Shown: piece by piece, positions 55,301-64,000 of the stretch
How positions within the stretch are numbered: position 1 is the stretch's first letter
Layout of the letters: the number at the start of each line of letters is the position of its first letter
From: Acidimicrobiia bacterium
Lineage (GTDB): Bacteria > Actinomycetota > Acidimicrobiia > IMCC26256 > PALSA-610
Reading direction: 5' to 3'
DNA: 64,000 bases
Assembly (NCBI GenBank): GCA_026002935.1
Contig: BPGH01000001.1
Coordinates: 731,965-795,964 of the forward strand
Made by a program: the position numbers and the translations under genes
Notes under the pieces: generated by a model
The model's input: the letters and a program-made list of their open reading frames with translations, nothing else
What the model was told of the DNA's origin: nothing
Databases searched by the model: none

Positions 55301-57235
55301 TTCCAGTCGGTCGGGCGCGACGTCACCGACCGGCGGCGGGCCGCGGCGTTCACGGCGCACCAGGCCGAGATCCTCGAGCAGGTCGCGCGCGGGGTCCCGC
55401 TCGACGCCACGCTCGCGACGATCGCGCGCACGGTCGAGGACCACTTCCCCCGGCTCGCGTGCGTGGTGTCGCTGCTCGGCGAGGACGGGACGACCCTGCG
55501 CATCGGCGCCGCGCCGCGCCTGCCCGGGCGCGTGCGGGAGGCGCTCGAGGTGATCCGGATCGGCCCGGCGAGCGCCTCGAGCGGGACCGCCGCCCACCGG
55601 CGCGAGCGCGTCGTGGTCACCGACGTCGCGCGGGACCCGCTGTGGGCCGCGCACCGTGAGGTCGCGGTCGCCCACGGGATCGTGAGCGCGTGGTCGTCGC
55701 CGATCCTCGCGAGCGACGGGCACACCGTGCTGGGCACCGTCGACGCCTACCTCCGGGAGGCCGCCGAGCCCGACGAGGAGCACGAGCAGGTGCTGTCACT
55801 CGTCGCCCACCTCGCGTCGATCGCCATCGAGCGCAAGGCCTTCGAGGAGCGGCTCGCGCACCAGTCGATGCACGACCCGCTCACGGGGCTGCCGAACCGC
55901 CTGCTGTTCCTCGACCGCCTCGGGCTCTCCGTCGCCCGCTGCCGGCGGACCCGGTCCGAGGTCGCGGTCCTGTTCCTCGACCTCGACCGGTTCAAGAACG
56001 TCAACGACAGCGTCGGTCACGACGCGGGCGACGAGCTGCTCGTCGCGGTCGCGCGCCGGCTCGAGGCGATCCTGCGCCCGGGCGACACGGTCGCGCGCTT
56101 CGGTGGCGACGAGTTCACGATCCTGTGCGAGGACCTGCCCCAGGGGCACGCGCGGGAGCAGGCGCTCGACATCGCGCACCGCCTGCTCGGCGCGGTCGTC
56201 CAGCCGTTCGTGGTGCGCGGCTCGGAGACGTTCGTCTCGGCCAGTGTCGGGATCGCGCTGGGGGTCGGGGACGAGCGCCCCGAGGACCTGCTGCGCGACG
56301 CCGACGCGGCGATGTACCACGCGAAGGAGGCCGGGCGCGGTCGCGCCGAGGTATTCGACGACACGATGCGGGCCCGGGCGCTCGCCCGCCACGCGACGGA
56401 GAACGCCCTGCACCGCGCCCTCGAACGCGGCGAGCTGCTGCTCTTCTTCCAACCGGTCGTGTCGCTGCACGACCGGAGCTGTGTCGGTGCCGAGGCCCTG
56501 GTGCGCTGGCAGCACCCCGACCGTGGTCTCGTCGCCCCCGCGGAGTTCGTGCCGCTCGCGGAGGAGACGGGGCTCGTGGTGCGGCTCGGCCGCTGGGTGC
56601 TGGAGGAGGCGGCGGCCCAGGCGGCGCGCTGGCAGGCCGAGCGCGGCCGCCCGTTCGCCGTCTCGGTCAACCTCTCGGCGCGCCAGCTCACCCAGCCCGA
56701 CCTCGCGGCGACGGTGGCGGAGGTGATCGGGCGCACGGGCGTCGACCCGGCGAACCTCTGCCTGGAGATCACCGAGAGCGTGCTGATGGACGACGCCCAG
56801 GCCGTGTTGCACGCGATCGAGGAGGTCCGCGCGCTCGGCGTGCGCTTCGCGATCGACGACTTCGGGACCGGCTACTCGTCGCTCGGGTACCTGAAGCGCT
56901 TCCCGGTCGACCGCGTGAAGATCGACCGTTCGTTCGTCGCCGGCCTCGGGACGGACCCGGGCGACGCGGCGATCGTCTCGGCGGTCGTCGGCCTCGCGCA
57001 CGCGCTCGACCTGCAGGTGGTGGCGGAGGGCGTCGAGACCGAGGAGCAGCTCGCCGAGCTCGTCTCGCTCGGGTGCGACGAGGCCCAGGGCTTCTACTTC
57101 GCCCCGCCGCAGCCGATCGACGACCTGCGGACGCTGCTCGGCCGTTCCAGCCGCTGGCGCCCGCCGGGAAGCCGCGTGATCGAGGAGATGCGGCGCCGGG
57201 CCGGCGACGGCGGTCGCCCGTTCACACGGCCGTAA
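52326..57235 (+). CDS. Large multi-PAS GAF GGDEF-EAL cyclic-di-GMP protein, one frameshift
   Basis: A soluble sensor of about 1,635 residues with about eight PAS-like segments in series (roughly 25-150, 150-260, 260-365, 380-505, 510-630, 635-750, 755-880, 890-1005), five or six ending in a DVTDR or DVTER-type junction. A GAF domain (about 1010-1175), a GGDEF domain with intact RFGGDEF and inhibitory site RPGD five residues before it, and an EAL domain with EALVR, LEITES, IDDFGTGYSSL, VKIDRSFV and EGVETEEQ follow. Both catalytic domains look competent. One base is missing near 54421: SRPG continues as TEKLTLRLLGPDGD in another frame. Direct membrane segments are absent. It sits just upstream of amtB-glnK-glnD. 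Confidence 0.9.
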
Positions 57236-57293
57236 CAACCGGGTTCCGGGAGGGAAACAGCATCCTGTCAGTCTCGTCCCCGTCGCACAGGGG

Positions 57294-58983
<1,690 letters not shown>

Positions 58984-58992
58984 CGGGCGCCG

Positions 58993-61485
58993 GTGCGCGC
59001 GGCCGTGACGCCCGCGGCCTCGTCGCTGCGCGAACGCCGCACCGCCCTCGTCGCCGACGGCGGCCTGCGCGGCGCGGCGTTCGGCCGCGCCCTGGCGGAC
59101 GTGCTCGACGAGGCGCTCGGCGGCCTGCTCGCCGAGCTGGCGGTCGGTGTGCCCGTCGCGCTCGTGGCGCTCGGCTCCTACGCCCGGCGCGAGCTGTGCC
59201 CGGGCTCGGACGTGGACGTGCTGCTGCTGCACGACGCGCGGGGCCGCAACGTCGCTTCGGTGCGCTCCCTCGCCGAGCGGTGCTGGTACCCGTTGTGGGA
59301 CGCCGGCTTCGTGACGGGGCACGGCGTCCGGACCGTGAAGGAGTCGCTCGCGCTCGCGGAGGACGACGTCGACGCGCTGACCGCGATGCTCGAGGTGCGG
59401 CTCGTCGCCGGCGACGGTGCCCTCGTCGACGCGCTGCGCGGGCGCACCCACGATCTCGCCCGCCGGCGCCGGGACCGGCTGCTGCCGGCGCTCGCGGACG
59501 CGGCCGACGCGCGCCGGGTGCGCCCGGGCCCCGTCGCCGAGATGCTGGAGCCCGACCTGAAGGAGGGCGCGGGCGGGCTGCGCGACGTGCAGGCGCTCGG
59601 GTGGGCCGCCGCCGCGCTCGGCGCCGACGGCGTGCGGGGCCTCGTGGGGCGCGGCTACCTGACGGCGGGTGACGCGCGGCGACTCACGGACGCGCACGCC
59701 ACCCTGCTCGACACCCGGGTCGCCCTGCACCGGGTGACCGGCGGCCGGGGCGACCGCCTGGTCCTCCAGGAGCAGGACGCGGTCGCCGCGGCCGTGGGTG
59801 CGGCCGATGCCGACGCGCTGGTGCGCGACCTCGCGCGTGCCGGGCGGGACGTGGCGTGGATCACGCGTGACGTGTGGGGCCGGGTGCGCGACGTCCTCGC
59901 CGGCCCGCCCCGGCGGGGCGCCCGCCGCGAGCGCGCGCTCGCTCCCGGCGTCGTGCTGCGCGACGGGAGGGTCGCGATCGTCGCGCCGGATCCCGTCCCC
60001 GCCTCGGTCGTGCTCGAGGCCGCGGCCGCCGCGGCGGACGAGGGCGCGCCGTTCGAGCGCGCGACGCTCACCCGGCTCGGCTCGATGCAGCCCCCGACGT
60101 GGGACGTCTGGGAACGCGCCTCGTTCCTGCGCCTCCTGCGCGCCGGGCGGCGCGCGGTGCCCGTGTTCGAGGCCCTCGACCACGAGGGCGTGCTCGAGCG
60201 CGTCCTGCCCGAGTGGGCGCACGTCCGGTCGCGCCCGCAGCGCAACGCCTACCACCGTCACACCGTCGACCGGCACCTCCTCGAGGCGGTCGCCGAGTGC
60301 GCCGAGCTGCTCGACGAGGGCGAGGGCTCGCCCCCGTCGTTCGACGGTGTGGTCGCGCGCGCGTGCCGGCGGCCGGAGCTGCTGCTCCTCGCGGCGTTGC
60401 TCCACGACATCGGCAAGGGGCACGAGCGCGACCACTCCGAGGTGGGGGCCGAGACCGCGCTCGCCGTCGCGCGGCGGATCGGGCTCGACAGCGAGGGGCG
60501 GGAGGTCCTCACCTGGCTCGTTCGCGACCACCTGCTCATGGCCGACGTGGCGACGCGGCGCGACCTGTCCGACGCCGCGGTGGCGGACAACCTCGCGGCG
60601 CGCTGCTCGGGTGACGCGGAGCGCCTGCGGCTCCTGTACCTGCTCACGATCGGCGACTCGCGGGCGACCGGCCCGGCCGCGTGGGGTCCGGCCAAGGCGG
60701 CGCTCGTGCGCGACCTGTTCGTGAAGGCCGCGGCCGCGATCGAGCGCGGCGAGGCGGCCGCGCTCGCCGCCGACCGGCGCGAGGCGCTCGCCGCGAAGCT
60801 CGGCGAGGCGACCGCACGCGAGTTCCTCGACCGGCTCCCCGCCGGGTACGTGCTGGCGTTCGACGCCGAGGAGATGGCCGCGCACGCCGAGCTGCTGGGG
60901 CGCGCGCCGACGGTCCGGTGCGTGCGCGACGACGGGCGCGTGTCGGTGACCGTCGTCGCACGCGACCGGCCGCGACTGCTCGCGACGCTGTCGGGCGCGC
61001 TGACGATCTGCGGGCTCGACGTCTCGGAGGCGTTCCTGTTCAGCACCGCCGACGGGCTCGCGCTCGACGTCTTCCGGGCCACCGACCCCTACGGGCGCCT
61101 GGCCGACGGTGTGGAGACGGTGGAGTCGACGCTGCGCGACGCCCTCGAAGGGCGCGTCGACGTCGCCGGCCGCGTCGCCGCGCGGCGGCGCGACTACCCC
61201 CGGGCCCCGGGGGAGCCGGGCCCCGTGTCGGTCGACGTCGACGTCACCGAGTCCGCGACCGACACCGTGATCGAGGTGCACGCCGACGACGACGTCGGGC
61301 TGCTGCACCGGCTCTCGTCGACCCTCGCCGACCTCGGGCTCGACGTGCGCGTCGCCAAGGTCGCCACGCTCGGGCGCCGCGTCGTCGACGTCTTCTACGT
61401 GCGCGACGCGCGCGGGGGGAAGCTCGGCGATCCCGACGCGGTGGAGGAGGCCCGCCGGCGCCTGGTCGCCGCCCTCGCCGGCTGA
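58993..61485 (+). CDS. glnD: Bifunctional PII uridylyl-/adenylyl-transferase (GlnD)
   Basis: Attaches and removes a nucleotide on PII in response to glutamine. The 830-residue protein has the nucleotidyltransferase domain with GSYARRELCPGSDVDVLLLHD (active-site aspartates), PDLKEGAGGLRDVQ, the HD phosphohydrolase HHTVD-like YHRHTVDRHLLEAVAE and LLLAALLHDIGKGHERDHSEVG, and two C-terminal ACT domains (SVTVVARDRPRLLATLSGALTI; VIEVHADDDVGLLHRLSSTLADL). In actinobacteria the modification is usually adenylylation. The start is GTG 58993. Confidence 0.95.
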   Translation: MRAAVTPAASSLRERRTALVADGGLRGAAFGRALADVLDEALGGLLAELAVGVPVALVALGSYARRELCPGSDVDVLLLHDARGRNVASVRSLAERCWYPLWDAGFVTGHGVRTVKESLALAEDDVDALTAMLEVRLVAGDGALVDALRGRTHDLARRRRDRLLPALADAADARRVRPGPVAEMLEPDLKEGAGGLRDVQALGWAAAALGADGVRGLVGRGYLTAGDARRLTDAHATLLDTRVALHRVTGGRGDRLVLQEQDAVAAAVGAADADALVRDLARAGRDVAWITRDVWGRVRDVLAGPPRRGARRERALAPGVVLRDGRVAIVAPDPVPASVVLEAAAAAADEGAPFERATLTRLGSMQPPTWDVWERASFLRLLRAGRRAVPVFEALDHEGVLERVLPEWAHVRSRPQRNAYHRHTVDRHLLEAVAECAELLDEGEGSPPSFDGVVARACRRPELLLLAALLHDIGKGHERDHSEVGAETALAVARRIGLDSEGREVLTWLVRDHLLMADVATRRDLSDAAVADNLAARCSGDAERLRLLYLLTIGDSRATGPAAWGPAKAALVRDLFVKAAAAIERGEAAALAADRREALAAKLGEATAREFLDRLPAGYVLAFDAEEMAAHAELLGRAPTVRCVRDDGRVSVTVVARDRPRLLATLSGALTICGLDVSEAFLFSTADGLALDVFRATDPYGRLADGVETVESTLRDALEGRVDVAGRVAARRRDYPRAPGEPGPVSVDVDVTESATDTVIEVHADDDVGLLHRLSSTLADLGLDVRVAKVATLGRRVVDVFYVRDARGGKLGDPDAVEEARRRLVAALAG

Positions 61486-61494
61486 GGGACGCCG

Positions 61495-61500
61495 TAGTCT
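61495..61500 (+). promoter_or_regulatory. TANNNT -10 element for the Nudix gene
   Basis: TAGTCT, then 6 bases, then ATG 61507. No ribosome site is present. Confidence 0.5.
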
Positions 61501-61506
61501 GCGGCC

Positions 61507-62214
61507 ATGACGACCGACGACGTCTTCGCCGTCTCCGCGTCCGACCTCCTCCGCTGGTCCGAGACCCTGTCGGGCATCGCCCGGACCGGCCTCGGCTTCA
61601 CCAAGAGCCTCTACGAGAAGGAGCGCTTCGAGGAGGTGCTGAAGGTCGCGGCCGACATGCGCGCGGCCGCGCTCGAGGAGGCCGAGAGCGATGCGCTGTT
61701 CGAGGAGTGGCTCAGCACGGTGGGGGAGGGGGTCGCCGGGTACGTGACCCCGAAGGTGGCCGTCGCCGCCGTCGTCTCCAACGACGCGGGCGAGCTGCTG
61801 CTCACCCAACGTGCCGACTCGGGCTGGTGGCTCTACCCGGTGGGCTGGGCGGACGTCGGCTACTCGCCGTCGGAGATCGCGATCAAGGAGGTGTTCGAGG
61901 AGACGGGCATCGAGTGCGAGGTCGTCTCGCTGATCGCCGTCCTCGACGGGCTCCGCCTCGGATTCGCGCGGCTTCCGATGTACTCGCTCGTCTTCTACTG
62001 CCGGATGATCGGCGGCGAGCTGCGGCCCCACCCGCTCGAGACCAGCGCCGTCGGCTTCTTCGCGCGCGACTCGCTGCCGCAGCCGCTCGCCGGCGCGCAC
62101 CGCTGGCTCGACCTCGCGTTCCGCGCCATCGGGGGTGAGGCGTTCCCCACCTGGTACGACCCGCCGCGCACGCCGCCGTGGCGGTCGCCCGCGGACGCCG
62201 GCGACTCAGGCTGA
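61507..62214 (+). CDS. Nudix hydrolase with Nudix N-terminal domain
   Basis: A 235-residue protein. An N-terminal helical Nudix_hydro_N-like domain (LLRWSETLSGIARTGLGFTKSLYEKERFEEVLKVAADM) precedes the Nudix fold, with the box as GWADVGYSPSEIAIKEVFEETGIE. The first conserved Glu of the box is replaced in this subgroup, while the final KExxEETG portion is complete. Members hydrolyse nucleotide sugars or related diphosphates. Its 3' end overlaps the convergent gene by 9 bases. Confidence 0.85.
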   Translation: MTTDDVFAVSASDLLRWSETLSGIARTGLGFTKSLYEKERFEEVLKVAADMRAAALEEAESDALFEEWLSTVGEGVAGYVTPKVAVAAVVSNDAGELLLTQRADSGWWLYPVGWADVGYSPSEIAIKEVFEETGIECEVVSLIAVLDGLRLGFARLPMYSLVFYCRMIGGELRPHPLETSAVGFFARDSLPQPLAGAHRWLDLAFRAIGGEAFPTWYDPPRTPPWRSPADAGDSG

Positions 62215-62700
62215 GAGCTGGGCGCGCAGCAGGGCGACGATCGAGGCCGCACCCCGCGAGCGCTCCCATTCGTCCGCGACGCGGTCGTGGTCGACGAGGC
62301 CCGCCGCGTCGGGGGCCACGCCGAGCAGGTCGGTCGCCGCCGACGCGAGCGTCTGCGGCTCCACGTCGTCGCCGAAGGGCGCGTAGCACTCGAGGCCGTC
62401 CCACAGCCGGTCGAGCGGCCGGGTCTCCTCGCCGAGCCGGAGCGCGCCGGGGTCCTCGCCGGCCGACAACGCGCCGACCACGGCCTCCCACACGTCGTAG
62501 TGCGACAGGCCGCGGGGCGCGGTGTAGCCCCCGACCGGGTGCAGCCGCCACTCCAGGGTGAGGTCGGTGCCGGGCACGTCGGTGAGCCACGTCTGCGAGC
62601 CGTTCACGTAGCTGTCGACCGGCGGGCCGAGGCGCTCGTCGAGCGCGAGGACGAGCGGGGGCGACACCGCCCACACCGTCGTCGCGACGCGTGCTCCCAC
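62206..62700 (-). CDS. Conserved-looking protein of unknown function
   Basis: A 164-residue soluble protein that I do not recognise. It contains WLTDVPGTDLTLEWRLHPVGGYTAPRGLSHYDVWEAVVGAL, LDRLWDGLECYAPFGDDVEP and a C-terminal helical region (DHDRVADEWERSRGAASIVALL). No signal peptide, membrane segment or known motif is seen. TAGCGT (62713-62708) lies 7 bases before GTG 62700, which supports the start. It is divergent from the acyltransferase gene with 41 bases between them. Confidence 0.6.
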   Translation of the reverse strand: MGARVATTVWAVSPPLVLALDERLGPPVDSYVNGSQTWLTDVPGTDLTLEWRLHPVGGYTAPRGLSHYDVWEAVVGALSAGEDPGALRLGEETRPLDRLWDGLECYAPFGDDVEPQTLASAATDLLGVAPDAAGLVDHDRVADEWERSRGAASIVALLRAQLSA

Positions 62701-62728
62701 CCCGTAGACGCTACTTCGGACCCGCTCC

Positions 62729-62734
62729 TACGAT
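62729..62734 (+). promoter_or_regulatory. TANNNT -10 element for the WS/DGAT gene
   Basis: TACGAT, then 7 bases, then ATG 62742. Confidence 0.45.
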
Positions 62735-62741
62735 GCGATCG

Positions 62742-64000
62742 ATGCGCCGTTACGACCGGCTGAGCGCGCTCGACGCCAGCTTCCTCCACATGGAGCGGCT
62801 CGAGTGCCCGATGCACGTCGGGGCGCTCAGCGTGTTCGAGGGCGCACCGCTGTTCGACGAACGGGGCCGGTTCCGCATCGACGAGGTGCGCGAGCTGGTG
62901 CTGTCGCGCCTCTCCCGGCTGCCCCGGTTCCGCCGCCGGCTGATGCGCGTGCCCTACGACCAGGGCCGCCCGATCTGGGTCGACGACGACCGCTTCGACG
63001 TCGCCTATCACGTGCGCCACACCGCGCTGCCGCGGCCGGGGAGCTGGGACCAGCTCGTCGCGCTCACGACGCGGGTACAGGAGCAGCTGCTCGACCGCGA
63101 ACGCCCGCTGTGGGAGCTGTGGTTCGTCGAGGGGCTCGAGGACGGCAACGTCGCCCTCGTCCAGAAGACCCATCACGCGCTGGTCGACGGGATCTCCGGG
63201 GTGGACGTCGCGACCCTCCTGCTCGACCTCTCGCCGCGCCACGAGCGGCCGGTCGCCGAACCCTGGGAGCCGGAGCCGGCGCCGAGCCCGTCGCAGCTCC
63301 TGCTCGACACGCTCGTGGAGCGCGTCACCGAGCCGGCCGAGATCGTCCGCTCGGTCCGCAGGATGCTGCGCGTCCCGCGCCGCGCCCTCGCGCAGGCGGG
63401 CGAGCTCCTGCAGTCGTTCGGGACGATGCTGTCGCGCGACGTGATCGCACCGGTCACCTCGCTGAACGGGCGGACGGGCCGCCACCGCCGGCTCGCGACC
63501 GTGCGGGTCCCCCTCGCCGACGTGAAGGAGATCCGGGCGAGGCTGGGCGGGACCGTCAACGACGTCGTGCTCAGCGGCGTCGCGGGCGGGCTGCACCGGC
63601 TGCTCGTGCACCGCCGCGAGCCCACGGACGGCCTGAAGCTGCGCGTGATGGTGCCCGTGTCGGTGCGCACCGACGACGAGCGCGGCGCGCTCGGCAACAA
63701 GGTGTCGGCGATGTTCGTGTCGCTACCCGTCGGCCCGCTGCCTCCCGCCGAGCGGCTCGCGTCGGTCACCGCCCAGACGCGGCACCTGAAGGAGCGGCAC
63801 CAGGCCGTCGGCGCGGACTTCCTGATCAACATGACCGGGTTCGCGGCGCCCACGCTGGTGAGCCTCGCGGCGCGGCTGGTCCACCGCCAGCGCCTCCTCA
63901 ACCTGGTCGTGACGAACGTACCCGGCCCGCAGTTCCCGCTGTACCTGATGGGGGCGCGCCTGCTCGAGGCGTTCCCGATCGTGCCGCTGACCCGCAACCT
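62742..64000 (+). CDS. Wax ester synthase / diacylglycerol acyltransferase (WS/DGAT), 3'-partial
   Basis: Acylates diacylglycerol or fatty alcohols to form storage triacylglycerol or wax ester. It begins MRRYDRLSALDASFLHMERLECPMHVGAL (in pieces), has the catalytic HHALVDGIS (HHxxxDG) near residues 144-152, the WxxDDxF region, VNDVVLSGVAGGLHRLL and VNKVSAMFVSLPVG-type LGNKVSAMFVSLP. Reading continues to the window end at VPLTRNL (about 419 codons), just before the usual end of about 460 residues. The start ATG 62742 is fixed by the TACGAT -10. Confidence 0.92.
   Translation, partial: MRRYDRLSALDASFLHMERLECPMHVGALSVFEGAPLFDERGRFRIDEVRELVLSRLSRLPRFRRRLMRVPYDQGRPIWVDDDRFDVAYHVRHTALPRPGSWDQLVALTTRVQEQLLDRERPLWELWFVEGLEDGNVALVQKTHHALVDGISGVDVATLLLDLSPRHERPVAEPWEPEPAPSPSQLLLDTLVERVTEPAEIVRSVRRMLRVPRRALAQAGELLQSFGTMLSRDVIAPVTSLNGRTGRHRRLATVRVPLADVKEIRARLGGTVNDVVLSGVAGGLHRLLVHRREPTDGLKLRVMVPVSVRTDDERGALGNKVSAMFVSLPVGPLPPAERLASVTAQTRHLKERHQAVGADFLINMTGFAAPTLVSLAARLVHRQRLLNLVVTNVPGPQFPLYLMGARLLEAFPIVPLTRN

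Overview
The window is very GC-rich, almost every codon ends in G or C, GTG starts are very common and TTG occurs, and genes are packed with 4-base ATGA/GTGA overlaps. Gene content and order point to an actinobacterium (Actinomycetota). The order ftsH-folE-folP-folB-folK-(DUF2520)-panC-panD-coaX-lysS-clpC resembles that of Mycobacterium tuberculosis. The presence of DisA, GpgS, WS/DGAT, DUF3263 with LytR_C, two CIRCE boxes and actinobacterial TANNNT -10 elements agrees. An Acidimicrobiia-like lineage is my best guess, but it rests on inference from gene order and not on a marker-gene comparison. No prophage, insertion sequence or CRISPR array was seen.

Layout. 1-8.6 kb: ftsH (cut by the window edge), folate genes (folE, folP, folB, folK), a divergent pyruvate kinase, a DUF2520 protein and panC-panD. 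8.6-13.4 kb: nadB-nadC, coaX and lysS. 13.4-17.4 kb: an SDR protein, an acyltransferase-like protein and a hydrolase, facing a SnoaL-like protein and a polyprenyl diphosphate synthase. 17.7-30.3 kb: clpC, radA, disA, a YacL-type PIN-TRAM protein, ispD-ispF, cysS and rlmB. This is the same backbone as in Bacillus, interrupted by a lipoprotein, a dienelactone hydrolase and a Crp-type regulator. 30.3-31.3 kb: tRNA-Thr, DUF3263 and LytR_C genes.

31.3-37.8 kb: M20 hydrolase, then compatible-solute genes: otsB, otsA and treT (two trehalose routes), a glycerate kinase and gpgS. 37.8-39.6 kb: a SAM-I riboswitch ahead of a threonine-synthase-like gene and a MoaD/ThiS sulfur carrier. This is the most provocative unit, because it may make homocysteine instead of threonine. 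39.7-46.4 kb: a DtxR-type regulator and ferric-iron ABC genes (ATPase, binding protein, permease) with two matching palindromic operators, interleaved with an FAD oxidoreductase and a family-2 glycosyltransferase. 46.4-48.4 kb: a polytopic membrane protein and a cupredoxin lipoprotein.

48.4-51.4 kb: groEL under two CIRCE elements, then hemQ and a NIL-domain protein. 51.4-57.2 kb: two small unknown genes and a very large multi-PAS GGDEF-EAL protein. 57.3-61.5 kb: amtB-glnK-glnD nitrogen control. 61.5-64 kb: a Nudix hydrolase, an unknown gene and a WS/DGAT acyltransferase running off the end.

Two themes cut across the window. First, many genes begin 6-9 bases after a TANNNT hexamer with no Shine-Dalgarno sequence, which implies many leaderless transcripts and helps fix start codons. 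Second, several housekeeping genes (ftsH, radA, probably folE, the GGDEF gene, and above all groEL/hemQ) carry single-base frameshifts that look like consensus errors, so their annotation is given across the breaks.
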